64,000 bases of DNA, from positions 471,542 through 535,541 of the forward strand of contig NZ_FWWU01000008.1 of NCBI RefSeq assembly GCF_900176165.1. The letters run 5' to 3'. The notes under the pieces are model-generated. The model was not told the DNA's origin. It did no database searches and worked only from the letters and a program-made list of their open reading frames with translations. This document shows, one piece after another, positions 1 to 7,289 of the stretch. The stretch comes from Deinococcus hopiensis KR-140 (GTDB lineage: Bacteria; Deinococcota; Deinococci; Deinococcales; Deinococcaceae). Position 1 is the first letter of the stretch. Each line of letters starts with the position of its first letter. The position numbers were made by a program, and so were the translations under genes.

Positions 1-860
1 AACCGGGCATGATCGACCTGAGGGGGAACCTGCGTTTTGCTTTTTTGTTTCTGGAGCCAGATTTTGAACTCCTCACGGGAACGCCAGCCGTCGGCGAGCT
101 GGACGAATGCGAGCGCTTTGGCTTGCAATGCTGGATCAAGCCTTCCCACAGCCACAGCCAGGGAGTAAGGCATGCCCTGCCTGACTTTCTCTTGTAAAGC
201 GGAGGAGAGCCGGTACACGGAGAGGCGGTTGATCAGGAATGACTCCCACGACATTCCCGTTACCTCTTCGACGATTTTTCCCGCTTTGAGATGTTGAGGG
301 TCTTTCAGGTCCTGGCCTGAGCGTTTGATTCCACGCATCTCTTCCATCAGGCGCCTTACGGTGGAAACGCCTTCGCCTTGAAGGGAGAGCTCCAGGGACA
401 ACAAACGGATGACCCCTTCCGTCTGCTCGAACAGGTTGACGTCTGCGCGCTTCAGGTTTTCATCGAGGAGAGCCCGCACCGCTTGAGCGTCGTCATACTC
501 GCGAATAATCGCAGGAATGGCGTCTCGTCCCAACCGTTTAAACGCTTCAAGTCGGCGGTGTCCAAGGACAACCTCATACGTCCCAGTTTGAACAGGCCGT
601 ACAGTGATCGGCTGGTAAAGCTCCTGCGAAGCGATGCTCTGCGCGAGTCCTTGAAGTCGCGCCTCGTCCACGTGATACCGGTACTGGAATGGACTCGGAC
701 GAACATCGCCGACGGGAATCCAGAAGGCGACGACATCCTCAGGAGTATCGAGAACGGTTGCCGGAACCCGTTCGAGGTGAGACGTCTCGACGGTGATGGG
801 CGTAGATGACTGGCCGACATTAACCCGGCGCTCCGCGAGCTTTCCACGCTTACTGGACAC
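1..860 (-). CDS. parB: ParB-family partition protein (3' end outside window)
   Basis: DNA-binding partner of ParA in plasmid segregation. I translated this frame by hand from a GTG at 860-858 that overlaps the end of parA. It stays open for 286 codons to the window edge. About residues 45-140 form the ParB N-terminal domain, with the box 2 motif GHRRLEAFKRLG and an upstream PSPFQYR segment matching the usual N-terminal box. A central helical region rich in EEVTG and LSVYRL patterns follows, consistent with the parS-binding helix-turn-helix domain. The overlap with parA implies translational coupling in a parAB operon. The start is GTG; no ATG fits. The C-terminal dimerisation domain should lie beyond the window edge. 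I see no canonical parS palindrome nearby. Confidence 0.9.
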   Translation of the reverse strand, partial: MSSKRGKLAERRVNVGQSSTPITVETSHLERVPATVLDTPEDVVAFWIPVGDVRPSPFQYRYHVDEARLQGLAQSIASQELYQPITVRPVQTGTYEVVLGHRRLEAFKRLGRDAIPAIIREYDDAQAVRALLDENLKRADVNLFEQTEGVIRLLSLELSLQGEGVSTVRRLMEEMRGIKRSGQDLKDPQHLKAGKIVEEVTGMSWESFLINRLSVYRLSSALQEKVRQGMPYSLAVAVGRLDPALQAKALAFVQLADGWRSREEFKIWLQKQKSKTQVPPQVDHAR

Positions 861-1899
861 GGGCCTCGACCTCCTGGAGGACGCGGCGGAGTTCCTGCGC
901 GCTGCTGCTGTTGGGTTCAGCGAGGACCAGAGGAACGCCCAGGCGGGGCGCCTGGTTGAAGCGTTCCGCCTCGCTCACGTAGGACTCAAGCAGGAACGGC
1001 GCCAGGGAAGTTCTGCCTTTGATGGTCTCACGAATCTCGTTGTGCATGATGGTTCGCGGGTTGCCGTAATTCATGACCAGTCCTGCAACGTGCAGGTAGG
1101 GGTTGAACTCCAGATACTGTTCTACAAGGACCATCAGGCGTTCCAGGCCGTCGAGGCCCAGATCAGACTTTGCAAAGGGCGAAACGACGTAATGGGCAGC
1201 CATGAGGGCATTGCGGGTGAGCGGCCCGAGATTGGGCGGTGTATCGATCCAAATTTCATCGATCTCTACGCCCAGACCCACCAGTGCTTCCAGGGCCTCA
1301 CGAAGGGCATACTCGGTGGGTTTGGTGCGGTGAAAGTTGGCGCGTTCAAGATCCGCGAGGTCATTGTGTGCGGGCACAAGCAGCAGTCTGGACAGGGCTT
1401 CGTGTTCGTCGGCACCGGGGACACGTTGAAGCAGGTCTGTCCAGAGGGTATGCCATCTGTCTCGGTGCCCTGGAGCAGTTCGGGGGAGACGTAACTCTTC
1501 GTTGAGGAGTTGCACGGTCGTCCGGTCTGGGTCCACGGGCATATTCAGAAGGGTGGCCAGATGACCTTGGGGATCAAGGTCGAGGAGCAGAACGCGTTTG
1601 CCCTCGCCGGCCCTCAACACGGCGAGGTTCGTGGCGAAGGTCGATTTGCCTGCGCCTCCCTTCGCATTGGCGACAACAAAGACACGGGGACCAGTCAAGG
1701 CACCGGTGTACTCCAGCCAGTCCCTGCCGCGCACACGCCACTGATTCCCCACCCGGTACCCGCGGAGTTCACCCACCTCCAGTTTGCGTGTCAGGGTGCG
1801 TTCACTGACGTTGAAGCCCCCCGCCAGTTCGCGAAGCGTATAGATCTTTCCGACCTCAATTTCCACCTGTACATGATGACATTTGCGCCACGTAATCAC
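850..1899 (-). CDS. parA: ParA-family partition ATPase with N-terminal HTH
   Basis: Walker-type ATPase that positions plasmid copies with ParB. The 349-aa product begins with a MerR/excisionase-like helix-turn-helix (about residues 18-62, YTLRELAGGFNVSERTLTRK), so it probably also autoregulates the operon, as P1-type ParA does. The deviant Walker A box KGGAGKST lies near residue 80 and LLLDLDPQGH follows about 25 residues later. The ATPase ends in a typical ParA tail. The start is uncertain: GTG at 1899 gives the longest form, but an in-frame GTG 11 codons later would also keep the HTH. A TTGACA at 1917-1922 (minus strand) could be a -35 box, and if so it would favour the later start. It overlaps parB by 11 bp. 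Confidence 0.93.
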   Translation of the reverse strand: MITWRKCHHVQVEIEVGKIYTLRELAGGFNVSERTLTRKLEVGELRGYRVGNQWRVRGRDWLEYTGALTGPRVFVVANAKGGAGKSTFATNLAVLRAGEGKRVLLLDLDPQGHLATLLNMPVDPDRTTVQLLNEELRLPRTAPGHRDRWHTLWTDLLQRVPGADEHEALSRLLLVPAHNDLADLERANFHRTKPTEYALREALEALVGLGVEIDEIWIDTPPNLGPLTRNALMAAHYVVSPFAKSDLGLDGLERLMVLVEQYLEFNPYLHVAGLVMNYGNPRTIMHNEIRETIKGRTSLAPFLLESYVSEAERFNQAPRLGVPLVLAEPNSSSAQELRRVLQEVEARVQ

Positions 1900-2173
1900 A
1901 AAGACCTGTCCGATTTGTCAAACTACCCTTGATGATGTACGCTAGGCTCATCGTGCTCATCTCACGGTGTGGGGGATCGTCACCGGCCCCCCTCCCCCTG
2001 GACATGCATGATTTCAACCCACACGACGGGCAAACAAGGTAAACGAAACCGCCCCGGACATCCGGGGCAGAATCGGAAAGCTGGCAGGCTTTGGTTACCG
2101 GAAGTTTAGCTCAGGACTTTCAGGGCGTCAATGAACGCCGAGATCGGAACGGCGCCGAGGACGCCATTTCGCC
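1900..2173. promoter_or_regulatory. Divergent parA/rep intergenic region with a hairpin
   Basis: This 274-bp gap lies between the divergent parA and the rep-like gene and should carry both promoters. It contains a TTGACA on the minus strand (1917-1922), related TGATGATGTAC-type sequences near 1869 and 1932, and a GC hairpin at 2051-2068 (GCCCCGG, 4-nt loop, CCGGGGC) without a T-tract. The hairpin lies in the rep leader and could be a leader structure or a protein-binding site. No canonical parS was recognised. Confidence 0.45.
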
Positions 2174-3430
2174 ATGAGCGTCAAAACAAGCAGCATCATG
2201 CATCCCCCTCGGACCAGGATGAACCTTCTGCGGGAGGACTACCTGGCCATAGCGGACGGCGACTACTGCGCCGCTCGTCTCCTCAACGTGTTTGAACGCT
2301 GGCACAACACCAAGCTCGACCACCGCTCTCAGGCCCGGTATGCCAATGCCATCGCACGGTCGGGCGGAGAACACCCCGATCAGGACGAAGGGCTGTGGGT
2401 ATACATGAGCAACGAGGAGCTGCGCCGCGAGCTCATGAACGAATACAGCGAGAAGCCAGTGACCCGCGCCCTCACCTTGCTGGAGGGCAAAGGATTTCTT
2501 CGGCGGCGCAGTAATCCTCTGCGCAAGTGGGACCGGAAGCCGCAGTACCTGTTTGTGGCAGCCGCAGTGCAGAAAGCCATCAACGCCTGGGCCGCGAGCA
2601 GGGAAGAGGGTGAAGACGCCGTTGTAGACGACCCCGCCGAAATGACGGACTCCATTCCGCAGATTGACGGAGTCGACTCCGCAGATCTGCGGAGTGCAAG
2701 CCGCACTTCTGCGGACTCCATTCCGCAGATTGACGGGGTCGACCCCGCACTTGCGCAAGATCAATTCCGCACTTCTGCGGCATCGACCCCGTCAAAAAGC
2801 GCCAGCAATACCACAGGTTTCAAACCACAGGTTTCCTCTACAGGTTTTAAACCACAGGAGGAGCACAGAGGCCTCTCCTCCTCCTTTCAGCAAGAGGAAA
2901 AAACTTTGGACGGAACTGACGTCTCGGGTGGTCGCTTCAGCGATAGGGTGTTGAGTCATTCTCCAGTCCCAAACGAGCAGGATGTTCCGCGGGGCGCGCG
3001 AGCATTGCTGGAGCGGTACCTCGGTGGCAACCTCAGCCTGGCCAATCTCTTGCTCGAAGTACCGGCGAGTGGCGTGGACCGAAGGCAGTGGCTGAAGATC
3101 CCGGAGAGTCGCATCCAGGCGATCGTCGATGAAGCCCACGCCCAGGAGACACTGGTGTTCCGCACGTACCTCATCCGGGCACTGGACGTTGAGATCGGCT
3201 CTTCGCTCTCCTTACCCGGCCGCGTCTCACCGCAGGTGGTGGAGAAGGATGATGCCCGTGAGCTGCTCAGGGTCTTGCATGAGGGAGACCTGGTCCGTTC
3301 CCGTAAGACAGGCAGCACTTTCCGTGTGGCCTCCGTGACGAGTGACGGCATAGATATTGAAGTCCCTGGGTACAGCCGTCCTGTCTCTGTAAGCGTAAGT
3401 CACATCCTTGGGTATGAGCGCGTCGATTAG
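2174..3430 (+). CDS. Plasmid replication initiator-like protein
   Basis: Probable replication initiator. The 418-aa product has an N-terminal winged-helix-like region (about residues 20-140) with MSNEELRRELMNEYSEKPVTRAL and a basic RRRSNPLRKWDRKPQY segment, the pattern of plasmid and phage replication proteins that read their own gene as origin. Its middle (residues about 155-230) is low complexity and encoded by two short-repeat arrays: seven 22-bp units and four units of about 14 bp. The C-terminal 100 residues look like a small globular domain. It is divergent from parAB, the usual plasmid maintenance layout. I do not recognise a named Rep family, so function is inferred from fold cues, the iterons and context. 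ATG 2174 has a weak GAGG upstream; ATG 2219 is an alternative. Confidence 0.7.
   Translation: MSVKTSSIMHPPRTRMNLLREDYLAIADGDYCAARLLNVFERWHNTKLDHRSQARYANAIARSGGEHPDQDEGLWVYMSNEELRRELMNEYSEKPVTRALTLLEGKGFLRRRSNPLRKWDRKPQYLFVAAAVQKAINAWAASREEGEDAVVDDPAEMTDSIPQIDGVDSADLRSASRTSADSIPQIDGVDPALAQDQFRTSAASTPSKSASNTTGFKPQVSSTGFKPQEEHRGLSSSFQQEEKTLDGTDVSGGRFSDRVLSHSPVPNEQDVPRGARALLERYLGGNLSLANLLLEVPASGVDRRQWLKIPESRIQAIVDEAHAQETLVFRTYLIRALDVEIGSSLSLPGRVSPQVVEKDDARELLRVLHEGDLVRSRKTGSTFRVASVTSDGIDIEVPGYSRPVSVSVSHILGYERVD
2635..2788 (+). repeat. Seven tandem 22-bp iteron-like repeats inside the rep-like gene
   Basis: Units start at 2635 (degenerate), 2657, 2679, 2701, 2723, 2745 and 2767, exactly 22 bp apart. 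Each has a 14-bp core of the type CCGCAGATTGACGG, CCGCAGATCTGCGG or CCGCACTTCTGCGG followed by an 8-bp spacer. Two of the cores are palindromic or nearly so. Because 22 is not a multiple of three, the repeat cannot be selected as a peptide repeat in one frame. DNA-level selection is therefore likely, as for iterons bound by a Rep protein. Confidence 0.8.
2811..2858 (+). repeat. Short direct repeats (CCACAGGTTT type)
   Basis: Four copies of CCACAGGTTT or close variants begin at about 2811, 2825, 2838 and 2852, just downstream of the 22-bp array. They encode two TGFKPQ peptides in the rep-like protein. They could be a second set of binding sites or simple slippage. Confidence 0.6.
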
Positions 3431-3525
3431 GGCGACGCTTCCACCCCCTGCACCTGCCCCAGTACCGCCAGCCCCAGCACCCCGAACAGCACCACCACGC
3501 GCCACACACGAGCCGCTCGCGTCAT
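3427..3525 (-). CDS. Small 32-aa membrane or secreted peptide
   Basis: A 33-codon frame reads MTRAARVWRVVVLFGVLGLA then a short Gln/Val/Glu tail, i.e. a basic N-terminus and one hydrophobic segment. A purine-rich GAGGGGG lies 6 nt before the ATG, a good ribosome binding site. Its stop codon sits within the convergent rep-like stop region. The size and composition fit a small membrane peptide or a leader peptide, but I know no family. A plus-strand open frame covers the same DNA with less convincing composition. Confidence 0.45.
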   Translation of the reverse strand: MTRAARVWRVVVLFGVLGLAVLGQVQGVEASP

Positions 3526-3590
3526 ATCTATCCCCCTCGGCGACGTTCAATCCGCCGAAAGCACAGGAACGCTCCCAGCCTCCTGGGAAG

Positions 3591-3884
3591 GTGGCTGAAC
3601 GTTTCAGGACACGTGAACTGAAAGGGGGCTGTCCGGACGACGTCGAGCTGCTCCGGCAGGACTTGGAGGGAAACGCCCGGCGCGCTGCGGTGGCTGTCTC
3701 CTTCGCCGCCTGCCTTCCGGACTCCAAGCACGGCCGCAAAGCCCGCGCTCTGGCCACCGAGCTGCACGGCAAGGCCGTGAGCCTCGTCACCGACCTCGCG
3801 GGGTTCGAACTCGCCAGCGCGAGTCTCAGCACCTCTCTGCCCCTACGCGGGCAGTTTTGTGTCTACCGGAGATCGCACGCGTAG
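3591..3884 (+). CDS. Hypothetical protein, possibly with a replaced 3' end
   Basis: From GTG 3591 the frame gives about 97 residues. Codon use looks genuine over 3620-3830 (ELLRQDLEGNARRAAVAV, KARALATELHGKAVSLV), an Ala/Leu-rich helical protein with no recognised domain. The frame is open further upstream, but that part is Pro-rich and looks like the shadow of the minus-strand peptide. The last third of the gene (3770-3832) is repeated imperfectly at 4280-4342, beyond the next gene. The present C-terminus may therefore be an artefact of an insertion that separated the gene from its original end and terminator. Confidence 0.4.
   Translation: MAERFRTRELKGGCPDDVELLRQDLEGNARRAAVAVSFAACLPDSKHGRKARALATELHGKAVSLVTDLAGFELASASLSTSLPLRGQFCVYRRSHA
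3770..3832 (+). repeat. Imperfect direct repeat, copy 1 (copy 2 at 4280-4342)
   Basis: About 63 bp around CGTCACCGACCTCGCG recurs at 4280-4342 (CGTCATCGACCTCGCG) with a few substitutions and a 1-base gap. The pair flanks the minus-strand secreted-protein gene. This looks like a partial duplication created when that gene was inserted. Confidence 0.6.
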
Positions 3885-4243
3885 AAGTAGGCTTGCCCTG
3901 CTTTCCAGTACATCATCATGAAGCGGGCGCCTTTGGGACCTGAGGCAACCGCACGGAATAAATCTTTGTCGTTGAAACTTGACTGATAGTGGGCGGCAGG
4001 TTGGGTCTTTGCGACCTCATCGGTTGCCGCTTTGGCTGCTGCGTTCATGGCTCGAATATTGAGCTTGAAGGAGGCAGCTGAACCTTTGCCCTCCGACTTC
4101 ACCTGGAAGTTCCCCGCACAGTGTCGTCCGGAGAACTTGAGCGCGTGGGCATCAATGCCCTTCTGGGCTGCAGCGTCGGCTGCCTGAGCCTGACAGACCG
4201 AGAACAGAAGCGGCACAAGCAGAGTGAAGGTAAATCGCTGCAC
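3863..4243 (-). CDS. Small secreted hypothetical protein
   Basis: The 126-aa product starts with a signal peptide (MQRFTFTLLVPLLFSVCQAQA, cleavage near residue 21). The mature part has two cysteines (GRHCAGNF and YACDLR, the latter at the very end), which suggests a disulfide-bonded periplasmic or extracellular protein. A central SFKLNIRAMNAAAKAATDEV segment is helical. No family is recognised. The gene is alone on the minus strand and flanked by the imperfect repeats at 3770 and 4280, as if inserted as a unit. Confidence 0.7.
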   Translation of the reverse strand: MQRFTFTLLVPLLFSVCQAQAADAAAQKGIDAHALKFSGRHCAGNFQVKSEGKGSAASFKLNIRAMNAAAKAATDEVAKTQPAAHYQSSFNDKDLFRAVASGPKGARFMMMYWKAGQAYFYACDLR

Positions 4244-4345
4244 ACTTCAATCCTAAAAGCCTGCCCTGACAGAGACCTTGCAAGACCGTGGGCATCGTCA
4301 TCGACCTCGCGGGTTCGAACTCGCCAGAGCAAATCTCGGCACTTG

Positions 4346-4370
4346 ACCGCTCTCCGGGAAGCGGTTTTTC
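4346..4370 (+). terminator. Intrinsic terminator
   Basis: ACCGCT (4346-4351), 8-nt loop, AGCGGT (4360-4365), then a run of five T. It lies directly before the first copy of the shared leader element. Confidence 0.7.
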
Positions 4371-4444
4371 CTTCCCACGACCACACACTTTTCGCACGTC
4401 TTGCGCATTCCAGCCGGGCCGGGAACAGAGCAAACATGCGGCCT
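4371..4444 (+). repeat. Shared leader element, copy A
   Basis: It ends in ACAGAGCAAACATG (4425-4438) followed by the start of the next gene. The same block precedes the genes at 4933 and 7290, with variants at 9460 and 12244 and an orphan at 9764. In copy A the upstream GACACACC half is degenerate. Confidence 0.75.
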
Positions 4445-4819
4445 ATGAACGACATCCAGACCGAGCGCCATGAAGCCCTTGTCCGCGCCACCCGCCCTGG
4501 CATGGTGCAGCCCCAGGCCGCCCGCCTGGCCCCATCCGGCGCCTCCAAGCGGCTGTACCGGGAGGTCAAGGCCGCGTACTCAACCACGCACAGCCTGCTG
4601 GCCGAACTCTCCTACGAGACGCACTACACGCCCAAGTTGATCTGCTACGCAGTCGACAACCACTGCCGAGCGGAGGCACTGCTTTCCCAGGGCCGCGCGC
4701 TGCCCCGCACGTTCCTCGGCGCCCGGGTCCGCAGCGCCGCCCTGGATAACGAGAGCGTCGCCCCCGAATTGCTGGAAGTCATCGCCCACACCGCCAACCG
4801 CGCGCCTGAACTCAACTGA
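4445..4819 (+). CDS. Hypothetical protein behind shared leader
   Basis: A 124-aa cytoplasmic-looking protein with helical stretches (SKRLYREVKAAYSTTHSLLA, LLEVIAHTANRAPELN). No family is recognised. ATG 4445 is chosen because the MN(D/E) start is shared by the other genes with this leader. The in-frame ATG at 4436, inside the leader, would add only three residues. Downstream, a GGCGGTTTTTG stretch near 4850 leads into the next leader copy. Confidence 0.7.
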   Translation: MNDIQTERHEALVRATRPGMVQPQAARLAPSGASKRLYREVKAAYSTTHSLLAELSYETHYTPKLICYAVDNHCRAEALLSQGRALPRTFLGARVRSAALDNESVAPELLEVIAHTANRAPELN

Positions 4820-4850
4820 TCTTCCCTGCCCCTGGTCGTCCCTACGGAGG

Positions 4851-4932
4851 CGGTTTTTGTTGTCCCAGCGCTACACAAACCGAACAGAAACGACACACCA
4901 GCCCGGCCGCAAACAGAGCAAACATGCGACTC
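4851..4932 (+). repeat. Shared leader element, copy B
   Basis: GACACACC at 4892-4899 and ACAGAGCAAACATG at 4913-4926; the two blocks start 21 bp apart, the same offset as in copies C, D and E. It is preceded by GGCGGTTTTTG (about 4851), part of the preceding gene's terminator. Confidence 0.8.
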
Positions 4933-5385
4933 ATGAACGAAGCGCACACCGCCCCTACCACTGTTCTCCTCATCGCCGAGCAGCGGTTTGACGTCCTGCT
5001 CGGTCAGGTCCTCGCCGGGTACCCGAACCGCCGCGAGTACGTCGCGTGGTTCGACGCAAAGTCGCAGCGCGACCGCCACCTGCTGGCCGTGCAGGGCCTG
5101 TACTCGCAGGTGTGCAACGGGGGCTTCGCGCAGTGGATCAACAACGGGTACGCCGAGCAGGATGCCCTCACCCTGCAGCTGGCGCGGATGCTGCCCCTCT
5201 ACCCCCGCGTGCAGGAGGTCCAGGCCCTCGTGGACCGTGCCCTCGCGGTCAGAGAAGCCGACGACGGCACGCCCTACCTGTCCGACGAGGCTCACGACCA
5301 GCTCGATCCCCTGGACGACGCGTTCTTCGCCCTCAGCGACGGGTTCGCGGATGTCTTCCACAGGTACCTCCTCGTCTGGAACTGA
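4933..5385 (+). CDS. DUF4375 (DMP19-like) protein
   Basis: A 150-aa protein whose GLYSQVCNGGFAQWINNGY segment (residues about 55-75) is the signature of the DUF4375 family (DMP19-type DNA-mimic relatives). The characteristic NGG-F-x-x-W/Y-x-x-N pattern is intact, and the rest is helical as in the family. The molecular role of most members is unknown. It sits behind leader copy B. An IS200/IS605 element is inserted just after its stop, within the terminator that would precede leader C. ATG 4924 is an alternative start three codons upstream. Confidence 0.78.
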   Translation: MNEAHTAPTTVLLIAEQRFDVLLGQVLAGYPNRREYVAWFDAKSQRDRHLLAVQGLYSQVCNGGFAQWINNGYAEQDALTLQLARMLPLYPRVQEVQALVDRALAVREADDGTPYLSDEAHDQLDPLDDAFFALSDGFADVFHRYLLVWN

Positions 5386-5464
5386 CCGAAGGGACCGCGC
5401 AAGCCCCTTCCTTCAGGTATGGGGTGAGCGGTTCGCCCCCGAAGGGGGCCTGAGTCCCTTGTTG

Positions 5465-5493
5465 TTGAATTATTTTCCTACCCTCCATATACT
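5465..5493 (+). promoter_or_regulatory. tnpA promoter giving a leaderless mRNA
   Basis: TTGAAT (5465-5470), 17-bp spacer, TATACT (5488-5493), then 6 nt to the GTG start at 5500. A transcript starting 7 nt after the -10 box would begin at the start codon. Confidence 0.65.
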
Positions 5494-5499
5494 TGGTGT

Positions 5500-5907
5500 G
5501 TGAATGAGTTCCGCGTCCTTTACAAGTCCAGCTCCAACGTGGTCTACCGCTGTATCTATCACGTTGTCTGGACGCCCAAGTACCGACGTCCGGTCTTGGT
5601 GGAAGGAGTAGATGAACGGCTGAAAACTATTCTGGCCGAACTCGCTGTGGAGTCCGGTTGCGACCTCATGGCGCTGGAAGTCATGCCGGATCACGTTCAC
5701 CTGCTCGTGCAGGTTGATCCCCAATTCGGGATTCACCGCTTCATAAAGCTCGCCAAGGGCCGGAGTAGTCGCCTGCTTCGTACCGAGTTCGGCTGGCTCA
5801 AGTCTCGCCTGCCTACCTTGTGGACGAACAGTTACTTCTGCGCCACCGTGGGCGGCGCTCCCCTGGAGATCGTCAAGCAGTACGTGGAGAGCCAGAAAAA
5901 TGTCTAA
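5500..5907 (+). CDS. tnpA: IS200/IS605 TnpA transposase (Y1 HUH)
   Basis: A single-strand DNA transposase of 135 aa, close to the usual 130-155. The HUH metal site is visible as DHVHLLVQV (about residue 64), and the catalytic tyrosine is in EIVKQYVESQ near the C-terminus. The N-terminal YRCIYHVVWTPKYRRPVL block is typical of the family. GTG 5500 is supported by the promoter spacing; no ATG lies nearby in frame. It overlaps tnpB by 8 bp in the same direction. Confidence 0.95.
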   Translation: MNEFRVLYKSSSNVVYRCIYHVVWTPKYRRPVLVEGVDERLKTILAELAVESGCDLMALEVMPDHVHLLVQVDPQFGIHRFIKLAKGRSSRLLRTEFGWLKSRLPTLWTNSYFCATVGGAPLEIVKQYVESQKNV

Positions 5908-7159
5908 GAAGCCCCGCCGCAACGTGCAGCGCTTTGTCCGCAAGGTTGCTCTGCCGAAGAGCGACCTGCTGGACAAACTGTCTCATGCGGCGGGGCAGCT
6001 CTATACACAGACCCTCGTTGCCTACTGGCGAATCCTCCGCAAGACGGGGACGGGTAAGAATGGCCGCACGCCTGTCTTCCTCTCTCCGTATGGGATGGAG
6101 AAACTGCTTCCCAGCGATCCCGACAAGTTGCTGCACTCCCATACCTGTGACGCCGTCGTGGGCAACTTCTACGCCTCGATCAAGAGCGCGAACGAGCGCA
6201 AAAAGCAGGGCTGCAAGGACGCCAAATACCCCCGGAGACGCAAGTGGTTCTACAAGATCACCTGGAAGTCGTCGGGGATTCGCCTCAAGGACGGCTACCT
6301 CACTCTTTCCACCGGGAAGGGCGTAGAGAACCTCGTCGTTCCCTGGGTGCATGATCTCCCCACGATGGTGGAGATCGGCTGGAAAAAGACGGGGGGCTAC
6401 GAGCTGCGGGCCGTGTACGAGGTCGGCGCGATCCAGGCTTTGGGAGACGGCGTGGCAGCCATTGATCAGGGCGAACTCCGGACCGCCACCGTGTACGACG
6501 GCGAGAAAGCCACCATCTACTCGGGGCGGCTCGTCAAGAGCAAGTCTCGCTACCGGGCCAAGGTGATCGCCAAGTTGGATGCCAAGATTGCCAGGACCCG
6601 GAAGGGGAATGGCAAGCAGCCGAGCAGTCGTCGTCGGAAGAAGCTCATCCGTGCCAAGCGGCGTGTCACCCGCCAGATCGACCACCAGATTCGGGATATT
6701 CAGCACAAGCAAAGCAGTCACCTGGTCTCCACGCTGCACAACCAGGGCGTGCAGACAGTCGTCATCGGCGACATCAGAGACATCCGCAAGTCCATGCAGT
6801 ACGGGCCCAAAGCCAACCAGCCTCTGCACAACTGGTCGTTCGGCAAGTTTCGCCAGATGATCACGTACAAGGCCGAGCGGTTGGGAATGCAGGTCACGCT
6901 GATGGATGAGGCGTACACCTCGCAAACCTGCCCCGCCTGCACGAATCGCAAGAAGCCGAGTGGCCGCTTGTACGCATGCAAATGTGGGTTTGTGTGCGAC
7001 CGGGACGCCGTGGGGTCGATGAATATCAGGGCAAAGTATCTGGGAACCTTCGGGAGACCAGTAGTTGGGGTCATGAGTCCCCCCGTCAGAGGCGTGCGGT
7101 ATCGCCCGCAATTCTCGCGTCACTTGGCGCTTAACACGCCAAGAACCCCCTGCCTTTAG
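5900..7159 (+). CDS. tnpB: TnpB RNA-guided nuclease
   Basis: A 419-aa TnpB, the Cas12 ancestor type. RuvC-I is AAIDQGELRTATV (Asp present). The RuvC-II position reads VVIGDIRDIRK, with Asp where many TnpBs (such as ISDra2) have Glu. A zinc ribbon is present (CPAC ... CKC), and RuvC-III is CDRDAVGSMNIRA. The block NQPLHNWSFGKFRQMITYKA is typical of TnpBs of the GD(L/I) type. Its stop codon lies inside the right-end hairpin, so the end of the gene overlaps the expected guide RNA scaffold. Length and motifs look intact, so it may be active. Confidence 0.93.
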   Translation: MSKKPRRNVQRFVRKVALPKSDLLDKLSHAAGQLYTQTLVAYWRILRKTGTGKNGRTPVFLSPYGMEKLLPSDPDKLLHSHTCDAVVGNFYASIKSANERKKQGCKDAKYPRRRKWFYKITWKSSGIRLKDGYLTLSTGKGVENLVVPWVHDLPTMVEIGWKKTGGYELRAVYEVGAIQALGDGVAAIDQGELRTATVYDGEKATIYSGRLVKSKSRYRAKVIAKLDAKIARTRKGNGKQPSSRRRKKLIRAKRRVTRQIDHQIRDIQHKQSSHLVSTLHNQGVQTVVIGDIRDIRKSMQYGPKANQPLHNWSFGKFRQMITYKAERLGMQVTLMDEAYTSQTCPACTNRKKPSGRLYACKCGFVCDRDAVGSMNIRAKYLGTFGRPVVGVMSPPVRGVRYRPQFSRHLALNTPRTPCL

Positions 7160-7209
7160 GCATGGGGAGACTCAGCGTAATCTCCCCATCCACTACTCCT
7201 TTTGGGGCG

Positions 7210-7289
7210 GTTTTCTCTCTCCCAGCCACACATTTTCCAGACACAATGGACACACCACGCACGCTTGGAACAGAGCAAACATGCGACCC
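7210..7289 (+). repeat. Shared leader element, copy C
   Basis: GACACACC (7249-7256) and ACAGAGCAAACATG (7270-7283), offset 21 bp. A direct half-repeat GACACAATG-GACACACC is seen. It is preceded by GGGGCGGTTTTC, the remnant terminator of the DUF4375 gene now separated by the IS. Confidence 0.8.

Larger units (their letters stand above)
5398..7175 (+). mobile_element. IS200/IS605-family element with tnpA and tnpB
   Basis: The ends show the subterminal hairpins of this family: CCCCTTCCTTCAGGTATGGGG at 5404-5424 (left) and CCCCCTGCC-TTTA-GGCATGGGG at 7146-7167 (right, containing the tnpB stop). There are no inverted terminal repeats, as expected for single-strand transposition. The exact cleavage points cannot be read; 5398 and 7175 are estimates. 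A second hairpin (GCCCCC-GAA-GGGGGC, 5435-5449) follows the left end. By analogy with ISDra2, the tnpB 3' region and right end would encode a guide (omega/re) RNA. Confidence 0.88.

Noticed and set aside
1900..2173. parS site for the parAB system
   Set aside because: No GTTTCACGTGAAAC-like or other clear centromere palindrome was found; the hairpin at 2051 alone is not enough.
2640..2790. Possible CRISPR array from regular repeats
   Set aside because: The period is 22 bp with 8-bp variable parts, inside a coding gene; this is iteron-like, not repeat-spacer architecture.
5873..7123. 416-codon minus-strand frame opposite tnpB
   Set aside because: tnpB on the plus strand has all family motifs; the antisense frame has none.
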